From Evansella caseinilytica (GTDB taxonomy: Bacteria; Bacillota; Bacilli; Bacillales; Salisediminibacteriaceae): DNA of 64,000 nt. The notes under the pieces were generated by a model. It was not told where the DNA came from. It worked only from the letters and a program-made list of their open reading frames with translations, and searched no databases. The stretch lies in the NCBI RefSeq assembly GCF_900107275.1, contig NZ_FNPI01000001.1, positions 992,001-1,056,000 of the forward strand. Direction: 5' to 3'. Below, piece after piece: positions 52,139 through 62,243 of the stretch. Both the position numbers and the translations under genes were made by a program. Position 1 is the first letter of the stretch. Every line of letters begins with the position of its first letter.

Positions 52139-52303
52139 TTTCTTTTGGTTTATTCCTTGATATTTATTCAGCAGTGTATCAAGATCCTGGCTGCAAAAGA
52201 CGACCCTTGGATCTGTGTATCCGTAGCTTTTTGCTTTAGAATACATTTCGTTTTGCTTGAGTTTTATTTCACCGAGCAATCTATTTCGATTCATTGTTTT
52301 CAT
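52124..52303 (-). CDS. Spo0E-like aspartyl-phosphate phosphatase
   Basis: A 59-residue protein. The pattern LLGEIKLKQNEMYSKAKSYGYTDPRVVFCSQDLDTLLNKYQ fits the Spo0E family, whose signature is SQxLDxLI/LxxY in the second of two antiparallel helices. The family dephosphorylates Spo0A~P and so delays sporulation; some small members act on other response regulators. GGAGGG lies seven bases before the ATG. It is a single gene convergent with the rhamnosidase. The Ser-Gln-Asp-Leu-Asp residues needed for activity are present. Confidence 0.85.
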   Translation of the reverse strand: MKTMNRNRLLGEIKLKQNEMYSKAKSYGYTDPRVVFCSQDLDTLLNKYQGINQKKGSGV

Positions 52304-52481
52304 TTAAATTCCCTCCGTCATATTTGTAGATCGATGATCAAAAATAGTACTTTAGCCGTAGGATTATACAATCTTTTATATATTATCTTAAATCTCTTGT
52401 TAATATTGTAGAAGTTTGTCTGATAATAAAAAAAGTCACATAATTGTCACATTTATAGTGCAACTATCCTGACATACCGAG

Positions 52482-52627
52482 TTTGTTCAAAAAGGTCGTT
52501 TTTTATCTTTTGGCTGTTTTCGTAAACATTGTTGCTTTAGGACTTCCTTCACGACTTGGCGTGAAGGAAGTCCTAAAGCAAAGAGCAACAATTTTTTTGA
52601 AAATAGACTATCTTTTTGAACACGCTC
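52482..52627. repeat. Mobile-element-like repeat L with long central hairpin
   Basis: The ends TTTGTTCAAAAAGG (left) and CTTTTTGAACACGCTC (right) are the same as those of copy D, but the interior differs: a hairpin of perfect 20-bp arms (52531-52550 and 52557-52576, GCTTTAGGACTTCCTTCACG) with the loop ACTTGG. No clear target duplication is visible. The rest of 52304-52873 has no gene; 52628-52860 is AT-rich promoter-side sequence of the sigma factor gene. Confidence 0.78.
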
Positions 52628-52873
52628 TTAAAAAGCAACAAGGCTGATGAAACCAGCTGTTTGTCATTTTAAACAATTCTTTTTCGATAAAATAGACCCG
52701 GAACATGTATTTCGTGCATAATAAATAACAAAGCTGATTATGGAGACTGGGTCTTTATACCCTGTTTCCAGCACGGCGGCAGGTAAACGGATAACGATGA
52801 AAAATTTTTTTCAGCCCGTATCTTAACCACCTAGCTCATACGTTATAGGTGTGAGAGGCATAAAGGAGTGAGG

Positions 52874-53626
52874 ATGATGCATCTGAAGTCGGACTTGGCC
52901 GGCAGGAAAACACGAGCCGATGCAGAAAAAAACGTGAACGATGAGAAGCAATTGGAGCAGTTGTATGCAAAGCTGCAGAAATACTGTCAGTTTTTGTCCC
53001 GCAACAAATGGGACAGTGAAGACTTGGTGCAGGAAGCTTTTTACAAAGCGATCAAGCATTATCGGGACAAAACGGAATTAACCGCCCCGCTGCTGAAAAG
53101 AATTGCGCATAATACATGGCTTGATCGTCTGCGGAAATACAATAAGGAAACATTGTCGGCGGAACCAGCCGCGGCGGACACGGAAGCAGCCAGGCTGGGG
53201 AAGGAGAGCGAAATTATTGACGAACTGGTGTCGAAGTTGACTCCGAAACAGCTTGTGATTTTCACATTGCGGGAAGCATTTCAATTCAAAATGAAGGAAG
53301 TTGCCGGCTTGATGGGCATGTCGGAGACAGCGGTCAAAGCAGTGATCTATCGAGCGAAGGCAAGAATTGAAAAAATGTCGAACAGCGAGGCGGCACCGGT
53401 AGTGGCCGAATTCTGGACGGAGCAACTGAAAGAGGAGCTCACTGCCGCCGTTCGTCATGCTGTCCGCATCCAGGATCCGACGGTACTGTTGAAGCTTCTG
53501 CCTGACATTTTTACATCCGTACGGGGGCCAAAAGTGAAAACTGCAGCAACGCCGAAATTACTCTCAGCGTCCAAACATGCACGTTTTACATCCTCTCCTT
53601 CAGGAAGTCTCTCCTTGGCAGCATAA
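52874..53626 (+). CDS. Sigma-70 family (ECF-like) RNA polymerase sigma factor
   Basis: A protein of about 250 residues. Region 2 (about 28-95) includes SRNKWDSEDLVQEAFYKAIKHYR and ends in HNTWLDRLRKYNKE; region 4 (about 125-180) is LTPKQLVIFTLREAFQFKMKEVAGLMGMSETAVKAVIYRAKARIEKM, a clear helix-turn-helix. About 60 further residues follow (VVAEFWTEQLKEELTAAVRHA...), longer than in minimal ECF factors and perhaps a control domain. No anti-sigma gene is adjacent. AAAGGAG precedes ATG 52874/52877. ClpP is encoded 36 nt downstream, which suggests a proteolysis-linked stress response. Confidence 0.88.
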   Translation: MMHLKSDLAGRKTRADAEKNVNDEKQLEQLYAKLQKYCQFLSRNKWDSEDLVQEAFYKAIKHYRDKTELTAPLLKRIAHNTWLDRLRKYNKETLSAEPAAADTEAARLGKESEIIDELVSKLTPKQLVIFTLREAFQFKMKEVAGLMGMSETAVKAVIYRAKARIEKMSNSEAAPVVAEFWTEQLKEELTAAVRHAVRIQDPTVLLKLLPDIFTSVRGPKVKTAATPKLLSASKHARFTSSPSGSLSLAA

Positions 53627-53662
53627 CTTACAGTGTGTGTTTAAAAAGGAGGAATAGTGTCA

Positions 53663-54247
53663 ATGAATACAATACCTTATGTTATTGAACAGTCCGATCG
53701 GGGAGAACGTTCTTATGATATTTATTCGCGGTTGCTGAAAGACCGGATCGTTATGGTTAGCGGTGAGATTAACGATAATCTGGCAAACAGCATCGTTGCG
53801 CAGCTGTTATTTTTGGCAGCGGATAATCAGGAAAAGGATATTTCTTTGTACATTAACAGTCCGGGTGGCTCCACCACGGCAGGGTTCGCGATTTATGACA
53901 CGATGCAATACGTTAAACCTGACATAACAACGATTTGTACGGGAATGGCTGCATCGTTCGGGGCAATGCTGCTGCTTGCGGGGACGAAGGGAAAACGATT
54001 TGCTTTACCGAACAGCGAAATAATGATTCATCAGCCGCTTGGCGGTGCGCGCGGACAGGCGACGGATATAGAAATTTCCGCGAAACGGATTTTAAAGCTG
54101 CGCGAGCACACCAACTCGATTATTTCCGAGAAAACCGGCCAGTCTGTGGAGAAAGTTGCCATCGACACCGACAGGGATTATTTTATGAGTGCTGCCGAAG
54201 CGAAGGAATACGGGATTATTGATGACATCATCATGACGAAAAAATAA
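53663..54247 (+). CDS. clpP: ATP-dependent Clp protease proteolytic subunit, second ClpP type
   Basis: A 194-residue serine peptidase with the full triad: Ser98 in [14 protein letters not shown], His123 in [17 protein letters not shown] and Asp172 in [17 protein letters not shown]. The N-terminal [27 protein letters not shown] is standard. The active-site segment [16 protein letters not shown] differs from the CIGMAASMGAFLL of housekeeping Bacillus ClpP and is more like the second ClpP of the B. cereus group. It sits directly after a sigma factor gene rather than in the usual clpP context. GGAGG precedes ATG 53663; an in-frame GTG at 53657 is less likely. Confidence 0.92.
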   Translation: MNTIPYVIEQSDRGERSYDIYSRLLKDRIVMVSGEINDNLANSIVAQLLFLAADNQEKDISLYINSPGGSTTAGFAIYDTMQYVKPDITTICTGMAASFGAMLLLAGTKGKRFALPNSEIMIHQPLGGARGQATDIEISAKRILKLREHTNSIISEKTGQSVEKVAIDTDRDYFMSAAEAKEYGIIDDIIMTKK

Positions 54248-54420
54248 GCTGTTGGATGCGCAGCCAGGTGATTTTTCGACTATGCCATATGCGGAGTTAA
54301 ATGATCAGAACAAAAGCAGAGGCCAAAAATAGGCAGTAAGCTATTGTTTTATGTTTTCCCCTGCGGTGAGTGTCAGGTTGTTTTCAAGCATATCCTTTCA
54401 ATGGACGCTGGCAAAGGAGA

Positions 54421-54452
54421 GGGCACACAAGGTGTTTGTTGCCTTTGTGCCC
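54421..54452. terminator. Hairpin downstream of clpP
   Basis: GGGCACACAAGG and GCCTTTGTGCCC form an imperfect 10-12-bp stem with an 8-nt loop; no T run follows. The gap 54248-54548 has no gene. Confidence 0.4.
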
Positions 54453-54548
54453 CTCAATACATGGAAATTGGGGAAGTGGAATGATCATCCGGACTCACAC
54501 TTTTAGAATCGTCCTTGTCAAAATCATCCGCTGTATGGGGACACTGAA

Positions 54549-54950
54549 TTACTCGCGAATACTTAATTTTTCACCACTTTCAAATAACGCCTCCAGTTCA
54601 AACTCGGAAACCTCGTTTTTAATAATTTTTAATGAGGAGAGTACGTTATTCATTTGCTCCGCTTTATTTCCGTCCGGTGTTAACTGCAGTTGCTTTAACA
54701 GCGGTTCGATGAGATGTTGCGCGTCTTCCCCGATTTTCGCGGTATTTCCCGGAACACTGTATTTTGCTTCGACCGAGCGCTCCGTTTTTTCATATTCAAT
54801 TTCGTATTCCGTATTGTCTTTCATTTCAATTTCCAATTCAAAATAAGTAATTTTCGGCGGAGCCTCCGCCGCTTCAGTGAATTCCCAACCCCATGCCCAC
54901 GGCAGGGCAAGAAATAATACAAGCGCTGTCAGCAATGTTTTTCCTTTCAT
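54549..54950 (-). CDS. YusW-like secreted protein
   Basis: A 133-residue protein. A signal peptide covers about 1-28 (LLTALVLFLALPWAWGWEFTEAAEA). The mature part has two related beta-rich segments, FELEIEMKDNTEYEIEYEK and FELEALFESGEKLSIRE, with a helical IEPLLKQLQL between, the pattern of the YusW-like family of Bacillus. The function of the family is unknown. GGAGGAAGGTAA lies just before the ATG on the minus strand. It is monocistronic and convergent with clpP. Confidence 0.82.
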   Translation of the reverse strand: MKGKTLLTALVLFLALPWAWGWEFTEAAEAPPKITYFELEIEMKDNTEYEIEYEKTERSVEAKYSVPGNTAKIGEDAQHLIEPLLKQLQLTPDGNKAEQMNNVLSSLKIIKNEVSEFELEALFESGEKLSIRE

Positions 54951-55011
54951 TTACCTTCCTCCATTCCTGATTTTTCACGTTTAATATTTCCAAAGGACGA
55001 TTTATCATACA

Positions 55012-55199
55012 GCCTGTTGAAAAAGAAAGCAATGTTTGCATGTGCTTCTGGAGCAAAGAGCAATAGTTTTCGCTGTTTTTGTAATCTTTATTGCTATTGG
55101 ACCGTAAACGAAGCTAAAGACTAGTTTACGGTCCAATAGATAAAAGCAATAATTTTAACAAAAGAGTCGAAAGAAAAGGCGGCCTTTTTCAATAAACAC
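55012..55199. repeat. Mobile-element-like repeat M, sister of L
   Basis: The ends CTGTTGAAAAAG and CTTTTTCAATAAACA are imperfect inverted repeats. The centre is a hairpin with perfect 16-bp arms (CTATTGGACCGTAAAC and its complement, 55095-55110 and 55125-55140). GCTGTTTTxGTAA...TTGCT before the hairpin matches repeat L, so both share one plan with diverged sequence. The gap 54951-55284 has no gene. Confidence 0.68.
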
Positions 55200-55284
55200 T
55201 ATCAAATTGCTGTTTAACTAAATTACTATATATAATAGAGATTGACAGGTTTAGTGGAAGGGGGGGAGAAAGCTGGAAAACTTA

Positions 55285-55923
55285 ATGGTTATCATCACTG
55301 CTTATTTAATTGGTTCTGTTCCATTCGCGTTAATCGTCGGCAAAAAAGCCATCGGTGCCGATGTAAGAAATTTCGGCAGTGGCAATCTCGGCGCTACGAA
55401 TACTGCCCTTGTTCTGGGGAAAAAAGCGGGTTTGCTTGTTGCTGTCGGCGATGTCGGCAAAGGTGCTCTTGCGGCAATGCTTCCAAGTCTTCTCGGGTTA
55501 GATGTGAATCCGGTCTACACTGGGTCTGCAGTCATATTGGGGCATTGCTTCCCTGTTTTTGCTAGTTTCCGAGGAGGAAAAGCGGTCGCGCCTACTGCCG
55601 GGGTGCTGCTGAGCTTAAATCCTTTGATGTTTCTCAGCGGATACATTACTTTTGTCACGATGATCTTTATCACAAAATATGTCTTTATCGGTTCCTTATC
55701 CATCGGGATTGTCCTGACGATTCACTCAGCGGCTGTTGGAGAGAATGCACTGATTGGTTTATTTGCTATCTTTTCGTTATTAATGTTTTACTTACATCGA
55801 TCCAACATAAGAAACTTCTTTTCCGGGATGGAAATAAAAATTACCGATAAAAACATTGATAAGTATCGGGAAAAAATGAAGCAAAAACTGTCCCAATCCA
55901 ATAAAATCATCGATCGACCCTGA
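55285..55923 (+). CDS. plsY: Acyl-phosphate:glycerol-3-phosphate acyltransferase
   Basis: A 212-residue inner-membrane enzyme of phosphatidic acid synthesis. The motifs AYLIGSVPFALIVGKK, RNFGSGNLGATNTALVLGKKAG and GHCFPVFASFRGGKAVAPTAGV are the three signature loops of PlsY. It moves an acyl group from acyl phosphate to glycerol-3-phosphate. The C-terminal extension (about 175-212) is longer than minimal PlsY and charged. GGGGGGAG lies 16 bases before the ATG; a CTG at 55273 would be closer, so the start may be four codons earlier. It may be a paralog of the housekeeping copy. Confidence 0.88.
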   Translation: MVIITAYLIGSVPFALIVGKKAIGADVRNFGSGNLGATNTALVLGKKAGLLVAVGDVGKGALAAMLPSLLGLDVNPVYTGSAVILGHCFPVFASFRGGKAVAPTAGVLLSLNPLMFLSGYITFVTMIFITKYVFIGSLSIGIVLTIHSAAVGENALIGLFAIFSLLMFYLHRSNIRNFFSGMEIKITDKNIDKYREKMKQKLSQSNKIIDRP

Positions 55924-56234
55924 CAGGAAAATCGATGTAAAAGCATTTTTTCAGTTCCCGGCATATCAGGACGACGAGCAAAATTATCCGGTGAACTTCG
56001 CTGCCATTATCCAGGCAGGAAGGGGGTTCAGAATACCGTCGCTGTGCTGTAACAAGGTGATCCCCCTGTTTCCTTCTTTGTTTTCTCTACTTTCTCCACT
56101 CTTTCGGTGTCAGACATTTCTTACAATGTCTCAGAAAAAAGTATGATATAATTAAATTTTGTTAAAGAATGTGTTCAATTTCCTCTTTTTTGAATACGCG
56201 CTTTCATCATTGATTAAGGGAGAGACGCTCACTG
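55924..56234. other. Gene-free gap with a likely promoter of the HAD gene
   Basis: No gene is supported. TATAAT at 56147-56152, about 80 bp before the HAD start, is a probable -10 box; no good -35 is seen at 17 nt. Confidence 0.45.
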
Positions 56235-56960
56235 ATGGTAAAAGTCATATTATTTGATTTAGACGGTACATTATTACCTATGGATACAGACGCATTTATA
56301 AACACATATTTAAGTAAACTTGCACCGAGTGTGGCTGAGATCGTTGATCCGGACCGATTTGTCAAAGCATTGTTAACCGGAACGGAAGCGATGATCCGGT
56401 CAAAGGATCGGGAGAAAACGAATGAACAAGTGTTTGAAGAAGCGTTTTTGCCGCTGATCGAGTTAAAAAAAGAAGCGATCTGGCCGGCGCTTGATCATTT
56501 TTATGACAACGTCTTCCCGACATTTTCTTACTTAAGCAAGCCGTCACCGCTATCGCGAAAAATAGTGGAAGAAGCGGGGAATCAGGGATATCGGCTGGCC
56601 GTTGCAACCAATCCGCTGTTTCCACGGACGGCGATCCATCACCGTCTCCAATGGGCGGATGTGGCTGATATTCCTTTTGACCTCGTTACTGTCTATGAAG
56701 AAAGCACTTATACGAAGCCTCACGCGGAGTACTATATGGAAATTTGCAGCCGTTTGGATGTGAGGCCGGAAGACTGTATTATGGTAGGCAATGATATTCA
56801 GGAGGATATGGTGGCGTCGGAAATCGGCATGAAAACCTTTCTTGTGGAAGGCTATGTGATCGACCGCGGCGAACCGCATTATCGGATTGATGATCGCGGT
56901 ACGTTGGAAGCGCTGTTTCGAAAGCTACAAAGAAAAGAAGGTATTTTTGCAGAAAAATAA
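56235..56960 (+). CDS. HAD-superfamily hydrolase
   Basis: A 241-residue phosphatase-like protein with all four HAD motifs: nucleophile DLDGT (Asp8, Asp10), ATNP (motif II), Lys in EESTYTKPHAEYY and the GNDIQEDMVASEIGM acidic motif IV. The cap is helical (about 15-95), as in subfamily I. The substrate is unknown; related Bacillus proteins are annotated as phosphoglycolate-phosphatase-like. AAGGGAGAG precedes the ATG. It is a single gene. Confidence 0.88.
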   Translation: MVKVILFDLDGTLLPMDTDAFINTYLSKLAPSVAEIVDPDRFVKALLTGTEAMIRSKDREKTNEQVFEEAFLPLIELKKEAIWPALDHFYDNVFPTFSYLSKPSPLSRKIVEEAGNQGYRLAVATNPLFPRTAIHHRLQWADVADIPFDLVTVYEESTYTKPHAEYYMEICSRLDVRPEDCIMVGNDIQEDMVASEIGMKTFLVEGYVIDRGEPHYRIDDRGTLEALFRKLQRKEGIFAEK

Positions 56961-57145
56961 TTAACAATCCCCTAAGAGGATAATCAAAAGTAAAGGGCAG
57001 TTTCCGGCTGTTCTTCCCTTTGTGAACGGATTCACTGTCTGTGTACAAGAACGGTGTTTCTATCATCTAAAGGAAGGCGCCGGCATAAGACGGTACGGCA
57101 GCCGCCGCTAAGGTGACTTGAGATTGAACGGAGAAGGTGAATGTT

Positions 57146-57733
57146 TTGAAAAGGAAAGTGGTTATCGGGTTGTTTTACATTGCCGGATTAATATTCCTGA
57201 CATTAGGAATCAGCATGATGATTATAGCACAGCTCGGGATAGGGCCATGGGATGCTCTCTATGTTGCGCTGGCTGCTCGCATCGGGCTGACAATCGGAAG
57301 CTGGGTTTTCATTGCCGGCTTTATCCTGATATTTGTCAATGCCTATTTGTTACGGCGAACACCTGATTTTTCAGCATTGCTTACAATATTTTTGATCGGT
57401 GTTTTCATTGATGTTTGGGTGGATGTTATCTTGGCGCAAGTGGTTGCGACTACGCTCCTGGCGCAGGCGGTAATGCTGATCGGCGGGATTGTGCTGATCG
57501 CCATCGGTGTCTCCTTATATTTGCAGTCTGATTTTGCCCGCAACCCGATTGATAATTTGATGATGGCGGTTCACTACCGTACAGGTAAAAGCATGTCTTT
57601 TGCAAAGACATCAATTGAGCTTGTCGTATTGCTGATCGCTTTTTCCATCGGCGGTCCGATCGGCATCGGTACCATTGTTGTCGCTGTGACGATCGGACCT
57701 CTTATTCAGGGGTTTTATAAGCTTGTATCGAAA

Positions 57734-57760
<27 letters not shown>
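57146..57760 (+). CDS. YczE/YyaS-like membrane protein
   Basis: A protein of about 204 residues with five helices. The N-terminal LFYIAGLIFLTLGISMMIIAQLGIGPWDALYVALA and RNPIDNLMMAVHYRTGKSMSFAKTSIELVVLL match the YczE family. The function is not established; YczE has been linked to lipopeptide production in B. amyloliquefaciens. The start may be TTG 57146 (AAGGTGA just upstream) or GTG 57137. The last codons (KGARHLMAN) are encoded inside one arm of an inverted repeat, so the natural C-terminus may have been altered by it. Confidence 0.85.
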
Positions 57761-58849
<1,089 letters not shown>

Positions 58850-59081
58850 TGATTTTTGGACGAGGGTGCTGCCGAGAGTTGTATGACTTCTTGGCAACAC
58901 CCTCGTTTTCCGTTTCGAGCCGCTTGCAAATTTTCTGCATTGCAAAACATCCCGAGAAGAAAGCTACTTGCCTGGCGTTGGCAAACATGCGATTAACGCC
59001 TGTTGGAAAAATTACGATTCCCCGTTAAGACAGCTGCTTGTTTTCACCTCACCTAGAGGAGAACCCCTTTTTACTGACTTT

Positions 59082-59264
59082 ATTTTAGTAAAATGAAAAT
59101 GCGAAATTAAAGTTTTGTCATTATTTCCTAGATAAAAATTTACTAAAATATCAACGAAAACTATTGTAACCGTATTCAATCTGTGTTAAATTACATGTAT
59201 AAACTAAAATAATAAGGAGGAAATCAGGATTATTTAGTAAAAAATAATCACTTTTTACTAAAAT
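59082..59264. promoter_or_regulatory. Four LacI-type operator-like palindromes upstream of the binding-protein gene
   Basis: Odd-centred palindromes with consensus TTTTA(G/C)TAAAA occur at 59082-59094 (ATTTTAGTAAAAT, perfect), 59137-59149, 59231-59243 and 59252-59264. The last two are 21 bp apart centre to centre, on the same helix face. An isolated AAGGAGG at 59214-59220 has no start codon nearby. A weak promoter (TTGTAA at 59164) lies between the second and third sites. Confidence 0.72.
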
Positions 59265-59319
59265 AAAACCCTGTTACCTGCACCAAAAAATGATAATAAT
59301 CGATCAAGGGGGAAAAAAG

Positions 59320-60555
59320 ATGAAAAAATGTTTTGCTGGTTTATTAACAAGCGCATTAGCCGTTTCCTTATTGGCAGGCTGTGGCGGTAGCGGCAACAAC
59401 GCGGAGGACGATCAGATCACGCTCGAATTTTTTCAATTTAAACAGGAAGCTGTCGGAACTTTTGATGAATTGATTGAAAAATTTGAAGCGCAAAACCCGG
59501 ACATTAACATCACCCAAAACAATGTCCCTGAGTCCGACACAGTATTATTGTCGCGACTGACGCAAAACGATGTTCCTGAAATCATGGCAATCAACGGCAA
59601 CTCCACGTACGGAGAGCTGGCGCGTGCTGGTGCGCTTAAGGATTTTTCCGGCGATGAAAACGTCAGCAGGGTGATTCCTTCCTATATTGAAATGCTTGCC
59701 ATGATCGTGACGAGTGACGAAGAGACGAATGGAATCCCTCATTCAGCGAATGCAAACACGGTCTTGTACAACAAAACGAAATTTGCAGAGCTTGGCCTTG
59801 AAGTGCCGACAACCTGGGATGAACTCATCGCTGCTGCAGAAGCAATCGAAGCAGCCGGAGAGGTGCCGTTTTATTCGGCGTACGGTGATTCATGGACGGT
59901 CTTGCCGCCGTTCAATGCCCTGGCCTCCAATCTTCACGGCGATGATTTCTTTGAAAAGCGTCATGCGAATGAAACGACGTTTGCCGAGCGTTACCGCGAA
60001 GTGGCGGAAAAGATGCTGAAATTGCTGGAATACACGGACAACGATGTTTTTGGAGCTAATTATAATCAGGGAAATACGGCATTTGCCAACGGGGAATCTG
60101 TCATGTACATGCAAGGTGTATGGGCTATCGGACCGATTAAAGAAGCTAATCCGGATATGGAAATCGGTGCCTTTGCCCTTCCGGCAACGAACAATGCAGG
60201 CGAAAACCGGCTCATTTCCGGGGTGGATGTAGTATTGACAATCTCCGCTGATGCCAAGCATCCGGAAGAAGCGCAGCGATTTGTTGATTTCTTGTTGGAA
60301 GAGGAAAATTTGCAATACTATATTGATCAACAACGGCTCTTTTCTGCAATTGAAAATGTTTATCAGGAAGATCCTTCTGTTGTCGACCTGCTGACGCACT
60401 TTGAAGAGGGCACGATTACCAGCTTTGCGGATCACTATTATTTGCAGGGAATGCAGGTGGATAACCTCGTGCAAGAATTTTTGGTAAACGAAGATGTGGA
60501 TAAATTCCTGAAAACGATTGACGACGAATGGGATAAAGTGAAAGCCCGTCAATGA
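59320..60555 (+). CDS. msmE: Alpha-galactoside ABC transporter binding lipoprotein (MsmE/MelE-like)
   Basis: A 411-residue lipoprotein; lipobox SLLAGC (Cys about 20) and family 1 solute-binding fold with NKTKFAELGLEVPTTWDELIAAAEAIEAAGEVPFYSAYGDSWT and MYMQGVWAIGPIKEANPDMEIGAFALPAT. Locus order (LacI, binding protein, two permeases, glycosidase) is that of msmR-msmE-amyD-amyC-melA in B. subtilis, which imports melibiose/raffinose-type sugars. AAGGGGGA precedes ATG 59320. It is separated from the permeases by a repeat and the second LacI gene. Confidence 0.86.
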   Translation: MKKCFAGLLTSALAVSLLAGCGGSGNNAEDDQITLEFFQFKQEAVGTFDELIEKFEAQNPDINITQNNVPESDTVLLSRLTQNDVPEIMAINGNSTYGELARAGALKDFSGDENVSRVIPSYIEMLAMIVTSDEETNGIPHSANANTVLYNKTKFAELGLEVPTTWDELIAAAEAIEAAGEVPFYSAYGDSWTVLPPFNALASNLHGDDFFEKRHANETTFAERYREVAEKMLKLLEYTDNDVFGANYNQGNTAFANGESVMYMQGVWAIGPIKEANPDMEIGAFALPATNNAGENRLISGVDVVLTISADAKHPEEAQRFVDFLLEEENLQYYIDQQRLFSAIENVYQEDPSVVDLLTHFEEGTITSFADHYYLQGMQVDNLVQEFLVNEDVDKFLKTIDDEWDKVKARQ

Positions 60556-60569
60556 GGAAGAAAGGAAGA

Positions 60570-60593
60570 GGCTGCATGCTAATGCGGCCTTTT
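60570..60593 (+). terminator. Terminator after the binding-protein gene
   Basis: GGCTGCAT / ATGCGGCC (8 bp, one G-T) with a GCTA loop followed by TTTT, 15 nt after the stop. Confidence 0.65.
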
Positions 60594-60596
60594 CCA

Positions 60597-60895
60597 GGGG
60601 GGATCTCAAAAGGATGTTTTTCCCTTTTGAGATCCCCCCGAAACAATGAGCGAAGCAGCTGCATCTTTTCGAAAGCCCGATTGGAGTGGTTTTTTCCTAT
60701 CGAGCGTGCAGTGACGAGCACAGCTACGATGCCTTTCACATCGAGTTGTCTCGACGGATAGTCATCGAAGCTGTGCTTGCAGAGGAAGAGACAAGCACGA
60801 AGCAATGGGTGGAGCCGATGCATTCTTTTCAGGCCGGCTGTGAGTGTTTTTCTCGCAGTCGGCGCATCGTGCGGAGCCATTGTCCTGATATTTTT
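60597..60895 (-). repeat. Dispersed palindromic repeat, copy G (variant)
   Basis: A hairpin with perfect 17-bp arms (60597-60613 / 60623-60639; GGGGGGATCTCAAAAGG) leads into GAAACAATGAGCGAAGCAGC and later GCTTGCAGAGGAAGAGACAAGCACGAAGCAATGGGTGGAGCCGATGCATTC with GCCGGCTGTGAGTG, matching the end blocks of copies C and D. The middle differs and the CGCGCG palindrome is absent. It ends near GCGCATCGTGCGGAGCCATTG. The arm sequence resembles that of copy F. Downstream AT-rich DNA leads to the second LacI gene. Confidence 0.72.
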
Positions 60896-61024
60896 TTAAT
60901 AGTTCTGGCTTTTGATACAGACCTTTTCCAGTAAATGTATTTATTTAAAAGGATCGGGTTTTATCTCTGAACATATACGAATCAGTAAAACAACATGGTT
61001 TTTTACGAAGGAGGTGCTTGTTTT

Positions 61025-62059
61025 TTGGCTACAATAAAAGATGTTGCCCGCGAAGCGAACGTGTCGATCTCCACCGTTTCCAGAGTATTGAATAATGACG
61101 ATACCATCGCCGTCATGGACGAGACACGTCAACGGATTGTCGATATCGCTGAGCAGATGAATTACTCGACGAATAAAAAGAATACAGCTCCTAAAAAGAA
61201 AGGCCCGCCGGCTGCTGCAATGTATCAAATCGGAGTCATGATGTGGGGAACGAAAGAGGATGAGCGCAATGATCCGTATTTTTTGTCCATGCGTCAGGGA
61301 ATAGAGAAGCGGTGTGAAGAGCTGGGGATGACGATATCGAAGCTGATCCGCCTGCAGACATCGGCAAAACACAGTCTTGGAGAGTTGGACGGGGTGATTG
61401 TAATTGGAAAAATCGCGCCGGAAGATATTGAAACACTGTATCCGGATCACGGTAAGCTGGTGTTTCTAAACGATAGTCCTGACCCGGTAAAATATGACGC
61501 GGTAGTCAGCGACTTAGAGAGCGCTGCGGAAAAAGCTGTGAACCATCTGTTGGAAATGGGACATGAAAACATCGGATTTATCGGCAGTGAAGAATATATT
61601 CAACGTTTATTTCAACCTAGAAAGCCGGTGGAGGAAGCAAGAACGGCAACGTATGAAAGAATGATGAGGAAACATGGATGGTACGATGCGGAAAACGTTT
61701 ATATCGGCGACTGGTCTTCGGCATCGGCGTACAAGCTGATGAAAGAAGCGTTAACAAAGGGGGCGCTTCCGTCCGCCTTTTTCATTGCCAGTGATCCGAT
61801 GGCCGTCGGCGCGGTAAGGGCGCTTAACGAAGCGGGGAAGCGTGTGCCTGAAGATGTGGCTGTTGTCAGCATCGACGATATTGAACTTGCGAGCTTTATC
61901 AATCCGCCGTTGACAACGGTAAAAATTTACGCCGAGCAGATGGGGAAATCGGCGGTGAACCTGCTGTTGGAAAGGATAAATGGGAGAGACGTTCCGGTCA
62001 AAACCGTCGTTCCGATAAAACTGATCATCCGTGAGTCGTGCGGATGGAAGCTGCGTTAA
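61025..62059 (+). CDS. LacI-family regulator 2 of the alpha-galactoside locus
   Basis: A 344-residue repressor, a paralog of the gene at 57815: [71 protein letters not shown] and TTVKIYAEQMGKSAVNLLLERINGRDVPVKTVVP align segment by segment. Start TTG 61025 follows AAGGAGG (61008-61014). The near-identical recognition helix suggests that both proteins may bind the TTTTA(G/C)TAAAA sites. It stands between the binding protein and the permeases, an unusual place. Confidence 0.92.
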   Translation: MATIKDVAREANVSISTVSRVLNNDDTIAVMDETRQRIVDIAEQMNYSTNKKNTAPKKKGPPAAAMYQIGVMMWGTKEDERNDPYFLSMRQGIEKRCEELGMTISKLIRLQTSAKHSLGELDGVIVIGKIAPEDIETLYPDHGKLVFLNDSPDPVKYDAVVSDLESAAEKAVNHLLEMGHENIGFIGSEEYIQRLFQPRKPVEEARTATYERMMRKHGWYDAENVYIGDWSSASAYKLMKEALTKGALPSAFFIASDPMAVGAVRALNEAGKRVPEDVAVVSIDDIELASFINPPLTTVKIYAEQMGKSAVNLLLERINGRDVPVKTVVPIKLIIRESCGWKLR

Positions 62060-62243
62060 TGACTGATGCAGCAGTCAAGAAGAGCCGGTGTGATAACAAA
62101 CGGAGCTGCTGCTCGTTACTTATATGGCTTAGGCTGCGGCAACATTGCTTGCCGTTTGTTGATAAAGGCGTCGGCTCACTTGTTATGTCGCGGTTGGTGA
62201 GAACAACGGCAATCTTTGAATTATCCAAAGGGAGAGTTGTCAT

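Noticed and set aside
52145-52411. 88-codon plus-strand frame downstream of the rhamnosidase
   Set aside because: It is antisense to the Spo0E-like gene, which has a good ribosome site and family signature.
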